This document shows positions 55,130-63,397 of a DNA stretch of 64,000 bases, piece after piece. The DNA is from Pseudonocardia sediminis. Its GTDB lineage: Bacteria; Actinomycetota; Actinomycetes; Mycobacteriales; Pseudonocardiaceae. The first letter of the stretch is position 1. The number at the start of each line of letters is the position of its first letter. The stretch is from positions 2,788,001-2,852,000 of the forward strand of contig NZ_SHKL01000001.1 of NCBI RefSeq assembly GCF_004217185.1, written 5' to 3'. Both the position numbers and the translations under genes were made by a program. The notes under the pieces are model-generated. The model was given only the letters and a program-made list of their open reading frames with translations. It ran no database searches and had not been told where the DNA came from.

Positions 55130-55822
55130 TCAGCCCGATCGTCCGGACACCGCGGCCGCACGCCGGCGCAGGTCCTCCACCGCCTGCGCCGGGTCCGCGG
55201 CCGAGTAGACGGCCGAGCCGGCGACGAAGCAGTCGACGCCGGCCTCGGCCGCCTGCTCGATCGTCTCGGCGTTGATGCCGCCGTCGATCTCCACCATCAG
55301 GTTCAGGTGGCCGGTGTCGACGAGCCTCCGTGCCGTACGCACCTTGCCGAGGACGTCGGCGATGAACGACTGTCCGCCGAAGCCGGGCTCGACGGACATC
55401 ACGAGCAGGGTGTCGTAGTGCTTGAGCACGTCGACGTAGGGCTCCAGCGGCGTGCCCGGCTTGATCGCCAGCCCGGCCTTCGCGCCGGCGGAGCGCAGGT
55501 TCTTCGCGAGCATGACCGGGTCGTCGGCCGCCTCGACGTGCACGGTGACGTTGTGTGAGCCCGCCTCGGCGTAGCCGATCGCCCAGTGGTCCGGCTTCTC
55601 GATCATGAGGTGGCAGTCCACCGGGATCTCGGTGACGGCCAGGATCGACGTCACGACCGGCAGGCCCAGGGTCAGGTTCGGCACGAAGTGCGCGTCCATG
55701 ACGTCGACGTGCAGCCAGTCCGCACCGCGGCCGGGCTCCCCGTCCACGGCGGCCATTTCGTCGGCGAGCCGTGCGAAGTCGGCGGAAAGGATGGACGGCG
55801 CAATCAGGGGCTGATTCGACAC
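55130..55822 (-). CDS. rpe: Ribulose-phosphate 3-epimerase
   Basis: The 230-residue TIM barrel has [58 protein letters not shown] and [12 protein letters not shown], i.e. the metal His/Asp residues and phosphate loop of Rpe. It converts xylulose 5-phosphate to ribulose 5-phosphate, regenerating the formaldehyde acceptor. It is divergent from hxlA with a 154-bp shared promoter region. Confidence 0.93.
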   Translation of the reverse strand: MSNQPLIAPSILSADFARLADEMAAVDGEPGRGADWLHVDVMDAHFVPNLTLGLPVVTSILAVTEIPVDCHLMIEKPDHWAIGYAEAGSHNVTVHVEAADDPVMLAKNLRSAGAKAGLAIKPGTPLEPYVDVLKHYDTLLVMSVEPGFGGQSFIADVLGKVRTARRLVDTGHLNLMVEIDGGINAETIEQAAEAGVDCFVAGSAVYSAADPAQAVEDLRRRAAAVSGRSG

Positions 55823-55976
55823 GGCTCCGACCGTAAGGCGCGCGGGATCGGTCGTGGCTATTCGTGGTGTGTATCCGGGGATTGTTTTTGCGGATGTGCT
55901 CGGGTGTTGCCGGTTTCTGTGGGGGTCGGTGATGGTGGTGGGGACTCTTGGCAGTGCTCGTGGTGAGGAGATTGTT

Positions 55977-56606
55977 GTGAAGTTGCAGGTTGCTCTGGAC
56001 GTGTTGGATCTGCCGTCGGCGTTGACGCTGGCGGGTCAGGTGGCCGAGCACGTGGACATCCTCGAGCTGGGTACGCCGTTGGTGAAGTCGGCGGGTATCG
56101 CGGCGGTGACGGCGATCAAGGCGGCGCACCCGGACAAGCAGGTGTTCGCGGATCTGAAGACCGCTGATGCCGGTGAGCTGGAGGCGACGCTGGCGTTCGA
56201 GGCCGGCGCGGACCTGGTGACGGTGATGGGTGCTGCCGACAACGACACCATCAGTGGTGCGGTGGCGGCGGGGAAGAAGTACGGCAAGCAGGTCGTGGCG
56301 GACATGATCAGTGTCGTCGACGGGCGGGTCGCGCGGATCCAGGAGGTCGCGAAGCTGGGTGTGGACTTCGTGGAGATCCACGCGGGTCTCGACGAGCAGG
56401 CGCGTCCGGGTTACACGATCAAGCAGCTGCTCGAGGACGGTCGCGCCGCGGGTGTGCCGTTCTCCATCGCCGGTGGCGTGAAGGCGGACACGATCGGGTC
56501 GGTGCGTGATGCCGGCGCGGTGGTCGCGGTCGCGGGTGGGGCCATCTACGGCGCCTCGGACCCCGGTGCCGCCGCCGCCGAGCTCAAGAAGCGCGCCACC
56601 AGCTGA
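55977..56606 (+). CDS. hxlA: 3-hexulose-6-phosphate synthase (copy 1)
   Basis: A 209-residue orotidine-decarboxylase-superfamily barrel starting at GTG 55977 after [68 protein letters not shown] and [13 protein letters not shown]. These are the conserved segments of Hps, including the DxKTxD metal/substrate motif. It condenses formaldehyde with ribulose 5-phosphate. The last 603 bases are repeated, inverted, at 63398-64000. Confidence 0.95.
   Translation: MKLQVALDVLDLPSALTLAGQVAEHVDILELGTPLVKSAGIAAVTAIKAAHPDKQVFADLKTADAGELEATLAFEAGADLVTVMGAADNDTISGAVAAGKKYGKQVVADMISVVDGRVARIQEVAKLGVDFVEIHAGLDEQARPGYTIKQLLEDGRAAGVPFSIAGGVKADTIGSVRDAGAVVAVAGGAIYGASDPGAAAAELKKRATS
56004..56606. repeat. Arm of a 603-bp inverted repeat (partner 63398-64000)
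   Basis: The hxlA coding sequence from codon 10 to the stop is, wherever I compared it, identical to the reverse complement of 63398-64000. Similarity ends exactly at the stop codon on the 3' side; the other limit lies beyond the window. The 7-kb RuMP segment is therefore bracketed by inverted identical arms. Confidence 0.9.
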
Positions 56607-56651
56607 CCCGCTCCGTCCACCCGCCCGGCGAGACTAAGGACTCCTCCGTTC

Positions 56652-58757
56652 ATGGCACCACACCATTCCGCCGACGAGGTCGTACGCCTGACCACCCCGC
56701 GAGTTCCCGAGGACTGGTCCGATCTGGACCGGCGCGCGGTCGACACCGTCCGTGTGCTGGCCGCTGACGCGGTCGAGAAGTGCGGGAGCGGGCACCCCGG
56801 CACGGCGATGAGCCTCGCGCCGGTCGCCTACTCGCTGTTCCAGCGCGTCATGCGGCACGACCCGAACGACGAGCTGTGGCCGGGACGGGACCGGTTCGTG
56901 CTCTCGGCCGGGCACTCCAGCCTCACCCTCTACATCCAGCTGTTCCTCTCCGGCTACGGCCTGGAGCTCGACGACCTGAAGGCCCTGCGCACGTGGGGTT
57001 CGCAGACACCGGGCCACCCCGAGTACTCGCACACCAAGGGCGTGGAGACCACCACCGGCCCGCTCGGCCAGGGCCTGGCCAACGGGGTCGGCATGGCGAT
57101 GGCCGCCCGCCGCGAGCGCGGGCTGTTCGATCCGGACACCGAGCCGGGCAAGAGCGTGTTCGACCACCAGATCTACGTGATCGCCTCCGACGGCGACATC
57201 GAGGAGGGCGTCACCTCCGAGGCGTCGTCCCTGGCCGGCACGCAGCAGCTGGGCAACCTCACCGTGATCTACGACGCCAACGAGATCTCGATCGAGGACG
57301 ACACGGCCATCGCGCTGTCCGAGGACACGGCGATGCGCTACCGCGCCTACGGCTGGCACGTCGTCACGGTCGACGGCGGCGAGAACGTCTCCGCGTTCCT
57401 GGAAGCGGTCGAGCAGGCCAGGACCGAGACCGCACGCCCGACCATGATCGTGCTGCGCACCGTGATCGGCTTCCCGGCACCGAACCTGATGAACACCGGC
57501 AAGGCGCACGGCGCCGCGCTGGGCGCCGAGGAGATCGCCGCGGTCAAGCGCGCTCTCGGCATCGACCCCGACCGCAGCTTCCCGGTCGACGACGACGTCC
57601 TGCGCCACACCCGCGAGGTGGCCGAGCGGGGACGGGCCGACCACGAGAAGTGGCAGGTCGACTTCGACGCCTGGGCGCAGGCCAACCCGGAGCGCAAGGC
57701 GCTGCTGGACCGCCTCGCGGTCCGCGGACTCCCGGCCGGCTGGGCCGACACCCTGCCGACCTGGGAGCCCGACGACGCCGGGGTCGCCACGCGCAAGGCG
57801 TCGGCCGCGGTGCTGGCCGCGGTCGGTGACGTGCTTCCCGAGCTGTGGGGCGGGTCGGCGGACCTCGCCGAGAGCAACAACACCACGATCAAGGGCGCGG
57901 ACTCGTTCGGCCCCGCCACGATCTCCACCTCGGCCTGGACGGCCCAGCCCTACGGCCGCACGCTGCACTTCGGCATCCGCGAGCACGCGATGGGGTCGAT
58001 CCTCAACGGCATCGCGCTGCACGGCGGCACCCGCCCCTACGGCGGAACCTTCCTCATCTTCAGCGACTACATGCGCCCCGCGGTGCGCCTGGCGGCGCTG
58101 ATGAAGCTGCCGGTCGTCTACGTGTGGACGCACGACTCGATCGGCCTCGGCGAGGACGGACCGACCCACCAGCCCGTCGAGCAGATCGCGACGCTGCGCG
58201 CCATCCCCGGCCTGTCCGTGGTGCGCCCCGCGGACGCGAACGAGACCGCGCACGCCTGGAAGGCGATTCTGGAGGACACGAGCGGTCCGGCCGGGCTGGC
58301 GCTCACCCGCCAGAACGTGCCGACGCTGCACGGCACCTCCGCCGAGGGGGTCGCCCGCGGCGGGTACGTGCTCGCCGAGGCGTCCTCGGGATCTCCCGAC
58401 GTGGTGCTGGTCGGCACCGGTTCCGAGGTCCAGCTGGCCGTGGAGGCCCGGACCGTCCTCGAGTCCGAGGGCATCGCGACCCGCGTGGTGTCGATGCCGT
58501 GCGTGGAGTGGTTCGACCGGCAGGACCGGTCCTACCGCGACGAGGTGCTGCCGCCGGCCGTGCGGGCGCGGGTGGTCGTCGAGGCGGGCGTGGCCCAGCC
58601 GTGGCACCGGTACGTCGGCGACGCCGGCGAGATCGTGTCCCTGGAGCACTTCGGCGCCTCGGCCGACTTCAAGACCCTGTTCCGGGAGTTCGGCATCACC
58701 TCCGAGGCCGTGGCCGCCGCGGCGCGGCGCAGCGTGGAGTCCGTGCGGCAGGGATGA
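56652..58757 (+). CDS. tkt: Transketolase
   Basis: The 701-residue protein has all transketolase parts: CGSGHPGTAMSLAPVAYSLF, thiamine-diphosphate motif ASDGDIEEGVTSEASSLAG with YDANEISIE, the pyrimidine domain GIREHAMGSILNGIALHGG and WTHDSIGLGEDGPTHQPVE, and a C-terminal domain. It rearranges sugar phosphates to regenerate pentose phosphates in the RuMP cycle. It follows hxlA by 45 bp in the same direction, and is presumably a pathway-dedicated copy. Confidence 0.95.
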   Translation: MAPHHSADEVVRLTTPRVPEDWSDLDRRAVDTVRVLAADAVEKCGSGHPGTAMSLAPVAYSLFQRVMRHDPNDELWPGRDRFVLSAGHSSLTLYIQLFLSGYGLELDDLKALRTWGSQTPGHPEYSHTKGVETTTGPLGQGLANGVGMAMAARRERGLFDPDTEPGKSVFDHQIYVIASDGDIEEGVTSEASSLAGTQQLGNLTVIYDANEISIEDDTAIALSEDTAMRYRAYGWHVVTVDGGENVSAFLEAVEQARTETARPTMIVLRTVIGFPAPNLMNTGKAHGAALGAEEIAAVKRALGIDPDRSFPVDDDVLRHTREVAERGRADHEKWQVDFDAWAQANPERKALLDRLAVRGLPAGWADTLPTWEPDDAGVATRKASAAVLAAVGDVLPELWGGSADLAESNNTTIKGADSFGPATISTSAWTAQPYGRTLHFGIREHAMGSILNGIALHGGTRPYGGTFLIFSDYMRPAVRLAALMKLPVVYVWTHDSIGLGEDGPTHQPVEQIATLRAIPGLSVVRPADANETAHAWKAILEDTSGPAGLALTRQNVPTLHGTSAEGVARGGYVLAEASSGSPDVVLVGTGSEVQLAVEARTVLESEGIATRVVSMPCVEWFDRQDRSYRDEVLPPAVRARVVVEAGVAQPWHRYVGDAGEIVSLEHFGASADFKTLFREFGITSEAVAAAARRSVESVRQG

Positions 58758-58794
58758 CCCGCCGCCGCCTCGATCATCAGAAAGGGAGATTTCG

Positions 58795-59382
58795 TTGACG
58801 CAGTCGACATCGAAGAAGCTGGACGCCGGCACCTTCGCAGACGCCACCCGTACGGTCGTCGGGGAGGTGGAGCGGGTGAGTGCCGCGGTCGAGCCCGAGG
58901 CCTGGACGCGTGCCGGGGAGCTGCTGCTCAACGCGCAGAAGGTGTTCACCCTCGGGACCGGGCGCAGCGGGCTCGCCCTGCAGATGGCCGCGATGCGGTT
59001 CATGCACCTCGGACTCTCGACGCACGTCGTCGGTGAGGTCACCGCCCCCGCGATCGGCGAGGGCGACGTCCTGGTGGCGGCCTCGGGTTCGGGCACGACG
59101 GGCCGTGTGGTCAAGGCCGCGGAGAAGGCCCGTGACCAGGGTGCGAGCGTGATCGCGCTGACCACGGCGGCCGAGTCGCCGCTGGCCGGGCTCGCGACCG
59201 AGGTGCTCATCATCCCGGCCGCGGACAAGCAGGACTTCGACGGCAACGCGTCCGTCCAGTACGCGGGCAGCCTGTTCGAGCAGTCCGTCCTGCTGAACTC
59301 GGACGCGCTCTTCCACACGCTGTGGAAGACCGCCGGCGCCCAGGCCCGCGAGCTGTGGCGCCTGCACGCGAACCTCGAGTGA
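58795..59382 (+). CDS. hxlB: 6-phospho-3-hexuloisomerase
   Basis: The 195-residue SIS-domain protein shows VFTLGTGRSGLALQMAAMRF, MHLGLSTHVVGEVTAPAIGE, LVAASGSGTTGRVVKAAEKA, and FEQSVLLNSDALFHTLW, the Phi pattern. It isomerises hexulose 6-phosphate to fructose 6-phosphate. The start is TTG 58795 with AAAGGGAGA before it. Unlike the common hxlA-hxlB adjacency, transketolase separates the two here. Confidence 0.94.
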   Translation: MTQSTSKKLDAGTFADATRTVVGEVERVSAAVEPEAWTRAGELLLNAQKVFTLGTGRSGLALQMAAMRFMHLGLSTHVVGEVTAPAIGEGDVLVAASGSGTTGRVVKAAEKARDQGASVIALTTAAESPLAGLATEVLIIPAADKQDFDGNASVQYAGSLFEQSVLLNSDALFHTLWKTAGAQARELWRLHANLE

Positions 59383-59431
59383 CCTTCGCGCCCGTCCCAC
59401 CCCGATGACACGATCCCCCGAGGAGCCAGAG

Positions 59432-60373
59432 ATGCCGGACACCGATATCAGCACGTTGGAAGCGGTGGCGCTGGAAGCCACCCGCAGCGCCGCGGTGGCC
59501 GGCTACGCCTGGGTCGGCCGCAACGACCAGGACGCCGCCGACGGGGCGGCAACGTCGGCGATGCGTGCGGCGCTGGCCGACGCGCCGGGTCGGGGGACCG
59601 TCGTCATCGGGGAGGGGGAGAAGGACAACGCCCCGATGCTGTTCAACGGCGAGGTGGTCGGCAACGGCAACGGGCCCGACTTCGACATCGCCGTCGACCC
59701 GCTCGAGGGCACCTCGTTCTGCGCGTGGGACCTGCCCGGCTCGCTGGCGACGATCGCGTTCGCGCAGGCCGGCACCATGTGGTCGCCCGAGCCCGGGTTC
59801 TACATGGACAAGATCGTCGTCCCCCCGGGTGCGAAGGGCGCCGTCGACCTCGACGATCCTCCCGAGCAGACGCTGGCGAACGTCGCGAGGGCACTCGGCA
59901 AGGAGGTCCGTGACCTGCGCGTGGTCATCATGGACAAGCCGCGGCACAAGGACCTGATCTCCCGCGTGCTGCAGGCGGGCGCGTCGGTCCAGACTCCGGC
60001 GGGCGGCGACGTCGGCGGGAGCCTGGCGGTGCTGCTGCCGACCCACGACATCGACCTCCTCCTGGGGATCGGCGGCACGCCGGAGGGTGTGATGACGGCG
60101 GCGGCGGTCCGGGCACTGGGCGGCGGCATGGTGGGCCGCCTGGCCCCGCAGCGCGACGAGGAGGCGGACGCCATCCGCGCGGCGGGCATGTCCCTCGACC
60201 GCGTCTACGACTGCGAGGAGCTCGTGGCCGGGGAGGCCTTCTTCGTCGCCAGCGGGGTCAACGGCGGACCCCTGCTCGGGCGGCCGCGCATCGGCGGCGG
60301 GACGACCGTCGTCGAGTCGTTGCTGGTCTCCAAGGGGCAGATCCGCCACATCACCCACACCACCTTCGGATGA
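59432..60373 (+). CDS. glpX: Class II fructose-1,6-bisphosphatase (GlpX)
   Basis: A 313-residue GlpX protein: VALEATRSAAVAGYAWVGRN, VVIGEGEKDNAPMLFNGE, DIAVDPLEGTSFCAWDLPGS and LLGIGGTPEGVMTAAAVRAL include the metal-binding Glu/Asp residues. GAGG and CAGAG lie before ATG 59432 (ATG 59405 is an upstream alternative). It can act on fructose and often sedoheptulose bisphosphate, so it would serve the bisphosphatase branch of pentose regeneration. Confidence 0.93.
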   Translation: MPDTDISTLEAVALEATRSAAVAGYAWVGRNDQDAADGAATSAMRAALADAPGRGTVVIGEGEKDNAPMLFNGEVVGNGNGPDFDIAVDPLEGTSFCAWDLPGSLATIAFAQAGTMWSPEPGFYMDKIVVPPGAKGAVDLDDPPEQTLANVARALGKEVRDLRVVIMDKPRHKDLISRVLQAGASVQTPAGGDVGGSLAVLLPTHDIDLLLGIGGTPEGVMTAAAVRALGGGMVGRLAPQRDEEADAIRAAGMSLDRVYDCEELVAGEAFFVASGVNGGPLLGRPRIGGGTTVVESLLVSKGQIRHITHTTFG

Positions 60374-60400
60374 CCGCGCCGGGATGACCAAGGAGATTCT

Positions 60401-61783
60401 GTGCTGCACCTGAACGACCTCCGCGTCCGCGACCTCGGCGAGTGTCGTCACGACTCGCCGCTGGCCGAGATGCTCGCGGTCAAGCAGACCTCGCCGCACT
60501 ACGTCGCGGAGGGCGACCGGGTCCTGCTCGAGGACACCGTCTCGATGCTGGCCGAGCACGATCTCCCGCCCGTCGAGGTCCCGAGCTTCGAAGCCGCCGG
60601 CCCGCGCCGCAAGATATTCTTCGACCCCACCGAGGTGACCGCGGGTGTGGTCACCTGCGGTGGACTGTGCCCGGGCCTCAACAACGTCATCCGCGGCCTG
60701 GTCCAGGAGCTCGTCGTGCACTACCGGGCCAAGCGGATCCTGGGCTTCCAGCACGGCCTCCGGGGCCTGACGGCCGACCATCGTGACGACACCGTCGAGC
60801 TGACGGTGAACGGCGTCCGTGACATCCACACCTCCGGCGGCACCATCCTGGGCAGCTCGCGCGGCGGGCAGGACGCCGACGAGATGGTCGACACCCTCGT
60901 GTACCGCGGTATCGACATGCTGTTCGTCATCGGCGGCGACGGCGGGATGCGCGCCGCGACGGCGATCAGCGATGCGGTCCGGGCGCGCGGTCTCGACATC
61001 GCCGTCATCGGGGTCCCGAAGACGATCGACAACGACCTGCCCTTCACCGACCAGTCGTTCGGGTTCCAGAGCGCGTTCGCGCGGGCCACCGAGTTCATCT
61101 CCGCGGTCGCGGTCGAGGCCGCGGCCAGCCCGAACGGCGTCGGGATCGTGAAGCTGATGGGCCGCCATTCGGGGTTCATCGCCAGCTACGCCGCGCTGGC
61201 CGCCAGTGCCGCGGACATGGTCCTGATCCCCGAGGTCCCGTTCGCGCTCGAGGGCGACGACGGTGTGCTGGCCTACGTCGAGCAGCACGTCCGGACCAAG
61301 GGGTACATCGTGATCGTCCTCGCGGAGGGGGCGGGTCAGGACCTCCTGGACGGCGCGGGCCTGCCGCCGCGCGACGGCCGCGCCACCGACGCGTCGGGCA
61401 ACGTCCGGCTCGGCAACATCGAGGAGCGGCTGAAGGAGGCCATCACCGACCACCTGACCTCGGTCGGCCTCGCGCCCACGATCCGCTACATCGACCCGAG
61501 CTACGCGATCCGCAGCATCGCCGCAAACGCCTACGACAGTGTCTACTGCCTGCGGCTGGCCCACGCCGCGGTGCACGCGGCCATGGCCGGCCGAACGGCC
61601 TCGGCCGTGGCCCGCTGGCGGCGCCGCTTCGTGCACGTCCCGCTGTCGCTGATGACGAGCCGGCGCAACCAGATCGACCCCAACGGCGACATGTGGCTGT
61701 CGGTGCTCGAGACCACCTGTCAGCCGGCCGACTTCGGCCCGGTGTCGGACCGGGAGAAGGCCGTCAGCGCGGGCTTCTGCTGA
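60401..61783 (+). CDS. pfkA: 6-phosphofructokinase
   Basis: The 460-residue protein belongs to the long group of PFKs: TCGGLCPGLNNVIRGLVQEL, IGGDGGMRAATAISDA, PKTIDNDLPFTDQSFGFQSA and MGRHSGFIASYAALA. GGDG at the phosphoryl-donor position favours ATP, whereas Lys in PKTIDND is usual for pyrophosphate enzymes and the long bacterial/protist ATP type. It feeds fructose bisphosphate cleavage in the RuMP cycle. The start is GTG 60401. Confidence 0.92.
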   Translation: MLHLNDLRVRDLGECRHDSPLAEMLAVKQTSPHYVAEGDRVLLEDTVSMLAEHDLPPVEVPSFEAAGPRRKIFFDPTEVTAGVVTCGGLCPGLNNVIRGLVQELVVHYRAKRILGFQHGLRGLTADHRDDTVELTVNGVRDIHTSGGTILGSSRGGQDADEMVDTLVYRGIDMLFVIGGDGGMRAATAISDAVRARGLDIAVIGVPKTIDNDLPFTDQSFGFQSAFARATEFISAVAVEAAASPNGVGIVKLMGRHSGFIASYAALAASAADMVLIPEVPFALEGDDGVLAYVEQHVRTKGYIVIVLAEGAGQDLLDGAGLPPRDGRATDASGNVRLGNIEERLKEAITDHLTSVGLAPTIRYIDPSYAIRSIAANAYDSVYCLRLAHAAVHAAMAGRTASAVARWRRRFVHVPLSLMTSRRNQIDPNGDMWLSVLETTCQPADFGPVSDREKAVSAGFC

Positions 61784-61797
61784 CGGTTGCACACGGG

Positions 61798-61829
61798 CGG
61801 GGCGAGGGCGGGAATCCGCCCTCGCCCCG
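61798..61829. terminator. Bidirectional terminator pfkA/dipeptidase
   Basis: CGGGGCGAGGGCGG (61798-61811) pairs perfectly with 61816-61829 around four bases. It sits between the convergent stops of pfkA and the dipeptidase gene and probably ends both transcripts. Confidence 0.85.
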
Positions 61830-61835
61830 TCGTCG

Positions 61836-62960
61836 TCATGCCCGGGAGCGAGCGACGTCCTGCGTGTCGCGCAGGACGCGCAGGGCGTTGTCGCGGGCGA
61901 GCTTGCGCAGGTCGGCGTGGCTCCAGCCCCCGCGTTCGAGCGCGTCGAACAGGTGGGGGTAGTACTCGACGCTCGGGATGTCGGACGGGGGAGTCATGCC
62001 GTCGAAGTCGCTGCCGATCCCGACGTGGTCCACCCCCATGACCTCGCGGAGGTGGTCGAGGTGCCGCACGATGTCCGTGATCCCGACCGCGGGGCACGGA
62101 TGTTCCCGCTCCCACTCGGCGACGGCGTCCTCGACCGGCGATCCTGTGTCCGCCGCGCCGGCCCGGAACGCCGTCCTGGCCTTCTCCCAGTTCCACAGAT
62201 CCTCGCTGAGGAACTCGGGCAGGAACACGGCCATGACGATGCCGTTGCTCGATCGGACGCGGTGGAGCACGGCGTCCGGGACGTTCCGGGCGTGCCCGCA
62301 CACGGCATGGGCCCCGGAATGGGAGAAGAACCCCGGCGCGCGCGTCACGTCGAGGACCGCGTGCATGGTCGCCTGTGAGGTGTGGGACAGGTCGGCGAGC
62401 ATCCCGAGGTCGTTGAGCTCGGCCACGACCCGGCGTCCGAAGTCGCTCAGGCCGCCGGTGCCGACGACGTCGGCGCAGCTGTCGGCCCAGCCGGTGTTCC
62501 GGGTGTGCGTCAGCGTCAGGTAGCGGGCTCCGAGCCGATGGAACAGACGCAGGACGTCGAGCGAGCCGAGGATCTGGTGCCCGCCCTCCACCCCGATCAG
62601 CGACGCGATCCGGCCCTCGCCGTTGATCTTCTCGATGTCGTCGGCGGTGAGGGCCAGGGCGGTCCGGTCCGGGTAGAGCGCCTGGATGCGGTGGATCCCC
62701 TCGAACTGTTCCAGCGTCCCGGTGGCCAGTGCCTCACCGGTCGCCGAGCACGGCATCCACACCGACCAGAACTGGGCTCCCACCCCGCCCGCCTCGAGCC
62801 GGGGCAGGTCCGTCTGGAGCGCCTCGGGCTGCGCGACGGCGATGTCGAGCCTCCCGAAGTCCAGACCGGCCTGGTCGCGGATCTTCGAGATCATGTCGTT
62901 GTGGCCGTCGATCAGCGGCGCTTCGGCGAGAAGCGATCGGATGCCGTCGCTGGCGGGCAA
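61836..62960 (-). CDS. Membrane dipeptidase-like (renal dipeptidase family) metallohydrolase
   Basis: The 374-residue protein has the dizinc residues of peptidase M19: LIDGHNDMISKI (HxD), LIGVEGGHQ (Glu), LADLSHTS and FFSHSGAHAV (His), GIGSDFDGM (Asp). No signal peptide is seen. Family members cleave dipeptides or act on beta-lactam-like or lactone substrates. It interrupts the C1 gene set in opposite orientation; some actinobacterial pyrroloquinoline or mycofactocin loci contain peptidases, but a link is only speculation. Confidence 0.88.
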   Translation of the reverse strand: MPASDGIRSLLAEAPLIDGHNDMISKIRDQAGLDFGRLDIAVAQPEALQTDLPRLEAGGVGAQFWSVWMPCSATGEALATGTLEQFEGIHRIQALYPDRTALALTADDIEKINGEGRIASLIGVEGGHQILGSLDVLRLFHRLGARYLTLTHTRNTGWADSCADVVGTGGLSDFGRRVVAELNDLGMLADLSHTSQATMHAVLDVTRAPGFFSHSGAHAVCGHARNVPDAVLHRVRSSNGIVMAVFLPEFLSEDLWNWEKARTAFRAGAADTGSPVEDAVAEWEREHPCPAVGITDIVRHLDHLREVMGVDHVGIGSDFDGMTPPSDIPSVEYYPHLFDALERGGWSHADLRKLARDNALRVLRDTQDVARSRA

Positions 62961-63013
62961 GGTCGTCTCATTCCTCCGGGATGCACCCGGATCGGCGGTC
63001 CCGGAACGGGAAG

Positions 63014-63056
63014 ACCGGCCGGAGCGGCCCGCGAACCGCGGGCCGCTCCGGCCGGT
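63014..63056. terminator. 20-bp perfect hairpin
   Basis: Bases 63014-63033 pair with 63037-63056 without mismatch around a 3-base loop. It lies in the dipeptidase upstream region and directly beyond the T-tract terminator of the leftward hxlA-2 operon, so it could be a back-up terminator or a regulatory structure in the dipeptidase leader region. Confidence 0.7.
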
Positions 63057-63059
63057 GAC

Positions 63060-63097
63060 GAAAAAATCGGAGGCCCGCCTCCCGGCGGACCTCCGAT
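63060..63097 (-). terminator. Rho-independent terminator of the hxlA-2 operon
   Basis: Leftward, ATCGGAGG-T-CCGCC pairs with its complement (63066-63079 with 63084-63097, one mismatch), followed by TTTTTT. It starts three bases after the stop of the 94-residue gene, a classical intrinsic terminator. Confidence 0.92.
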
Positions 63098-63099
63098 TC

Positions 63100-63384
63100 T
63101 CAGGGGTTATGGGGCCACAGTCTCGACTGTTCGGGGTGGTCGTCGTCGAGCAGCCGATGAGCCAGCGCGATCGCCTCGTTCGGATCGATCTGGTCGAAGG
63201 CGGGGTCCCCGTTGGAGAGGCCTTCGAACAGGTTCGCCAGTTCGTCCGCCGCGACGGGCGGCAGCTGGTCGTTCCGGCCGCAGACCACGTAGCGCAACCG
63301 GATCACGCCGGCGGCCTGCAGCATCAGGGCCGCATAGGTGTCCTTCGCGGCCATCGTCGTCCGCCGGGATCCTCGGTCGTCCAC
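63100..63384 (-). CDS. Hypothetical protein co-transcribed with hxlA copy 2
   Basis: I do not recognise this 94-residue protein. The start GTG 63384 has GAGAGGAGAG upstream; ATG 63354 is an alternative. It is helical and acidic toward the C-terminus (AADELANLFEGLSNGDPAFD, EAIALAHRLLDDDHPE), with one Cys in YVVCGRND. It lies 13 bp after hxlA-2 and before a shared terminator, so it is expressed with it and may modulate formaldehyde fixation. Confidence 0.65.
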   Translation of the reverse strand: MDDRGSRRTTMAAKDTYAALMLQAAGVIRLRYVVCGRNDQLPPVAADELANLFEGLSNGDPAFDQIDPNEAIALAHRLLDDDHPEQSRLWPHNP

Positions 63385-63397
63385 GCCGGCTCTCCTC

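Noticed and set aside
56634..59411. 925-residue open frame on the minus strand across tkt and hxlB
   Set aside because: Both genes on the plus strand have complete catalytic motifs; the antisense frame has none.
59210..61792. 860-residue open frame on the minus strand across glpX and pfkA
   Set aside because: Antisense shadow of two conserved enzymes, with composition typical of such frames.
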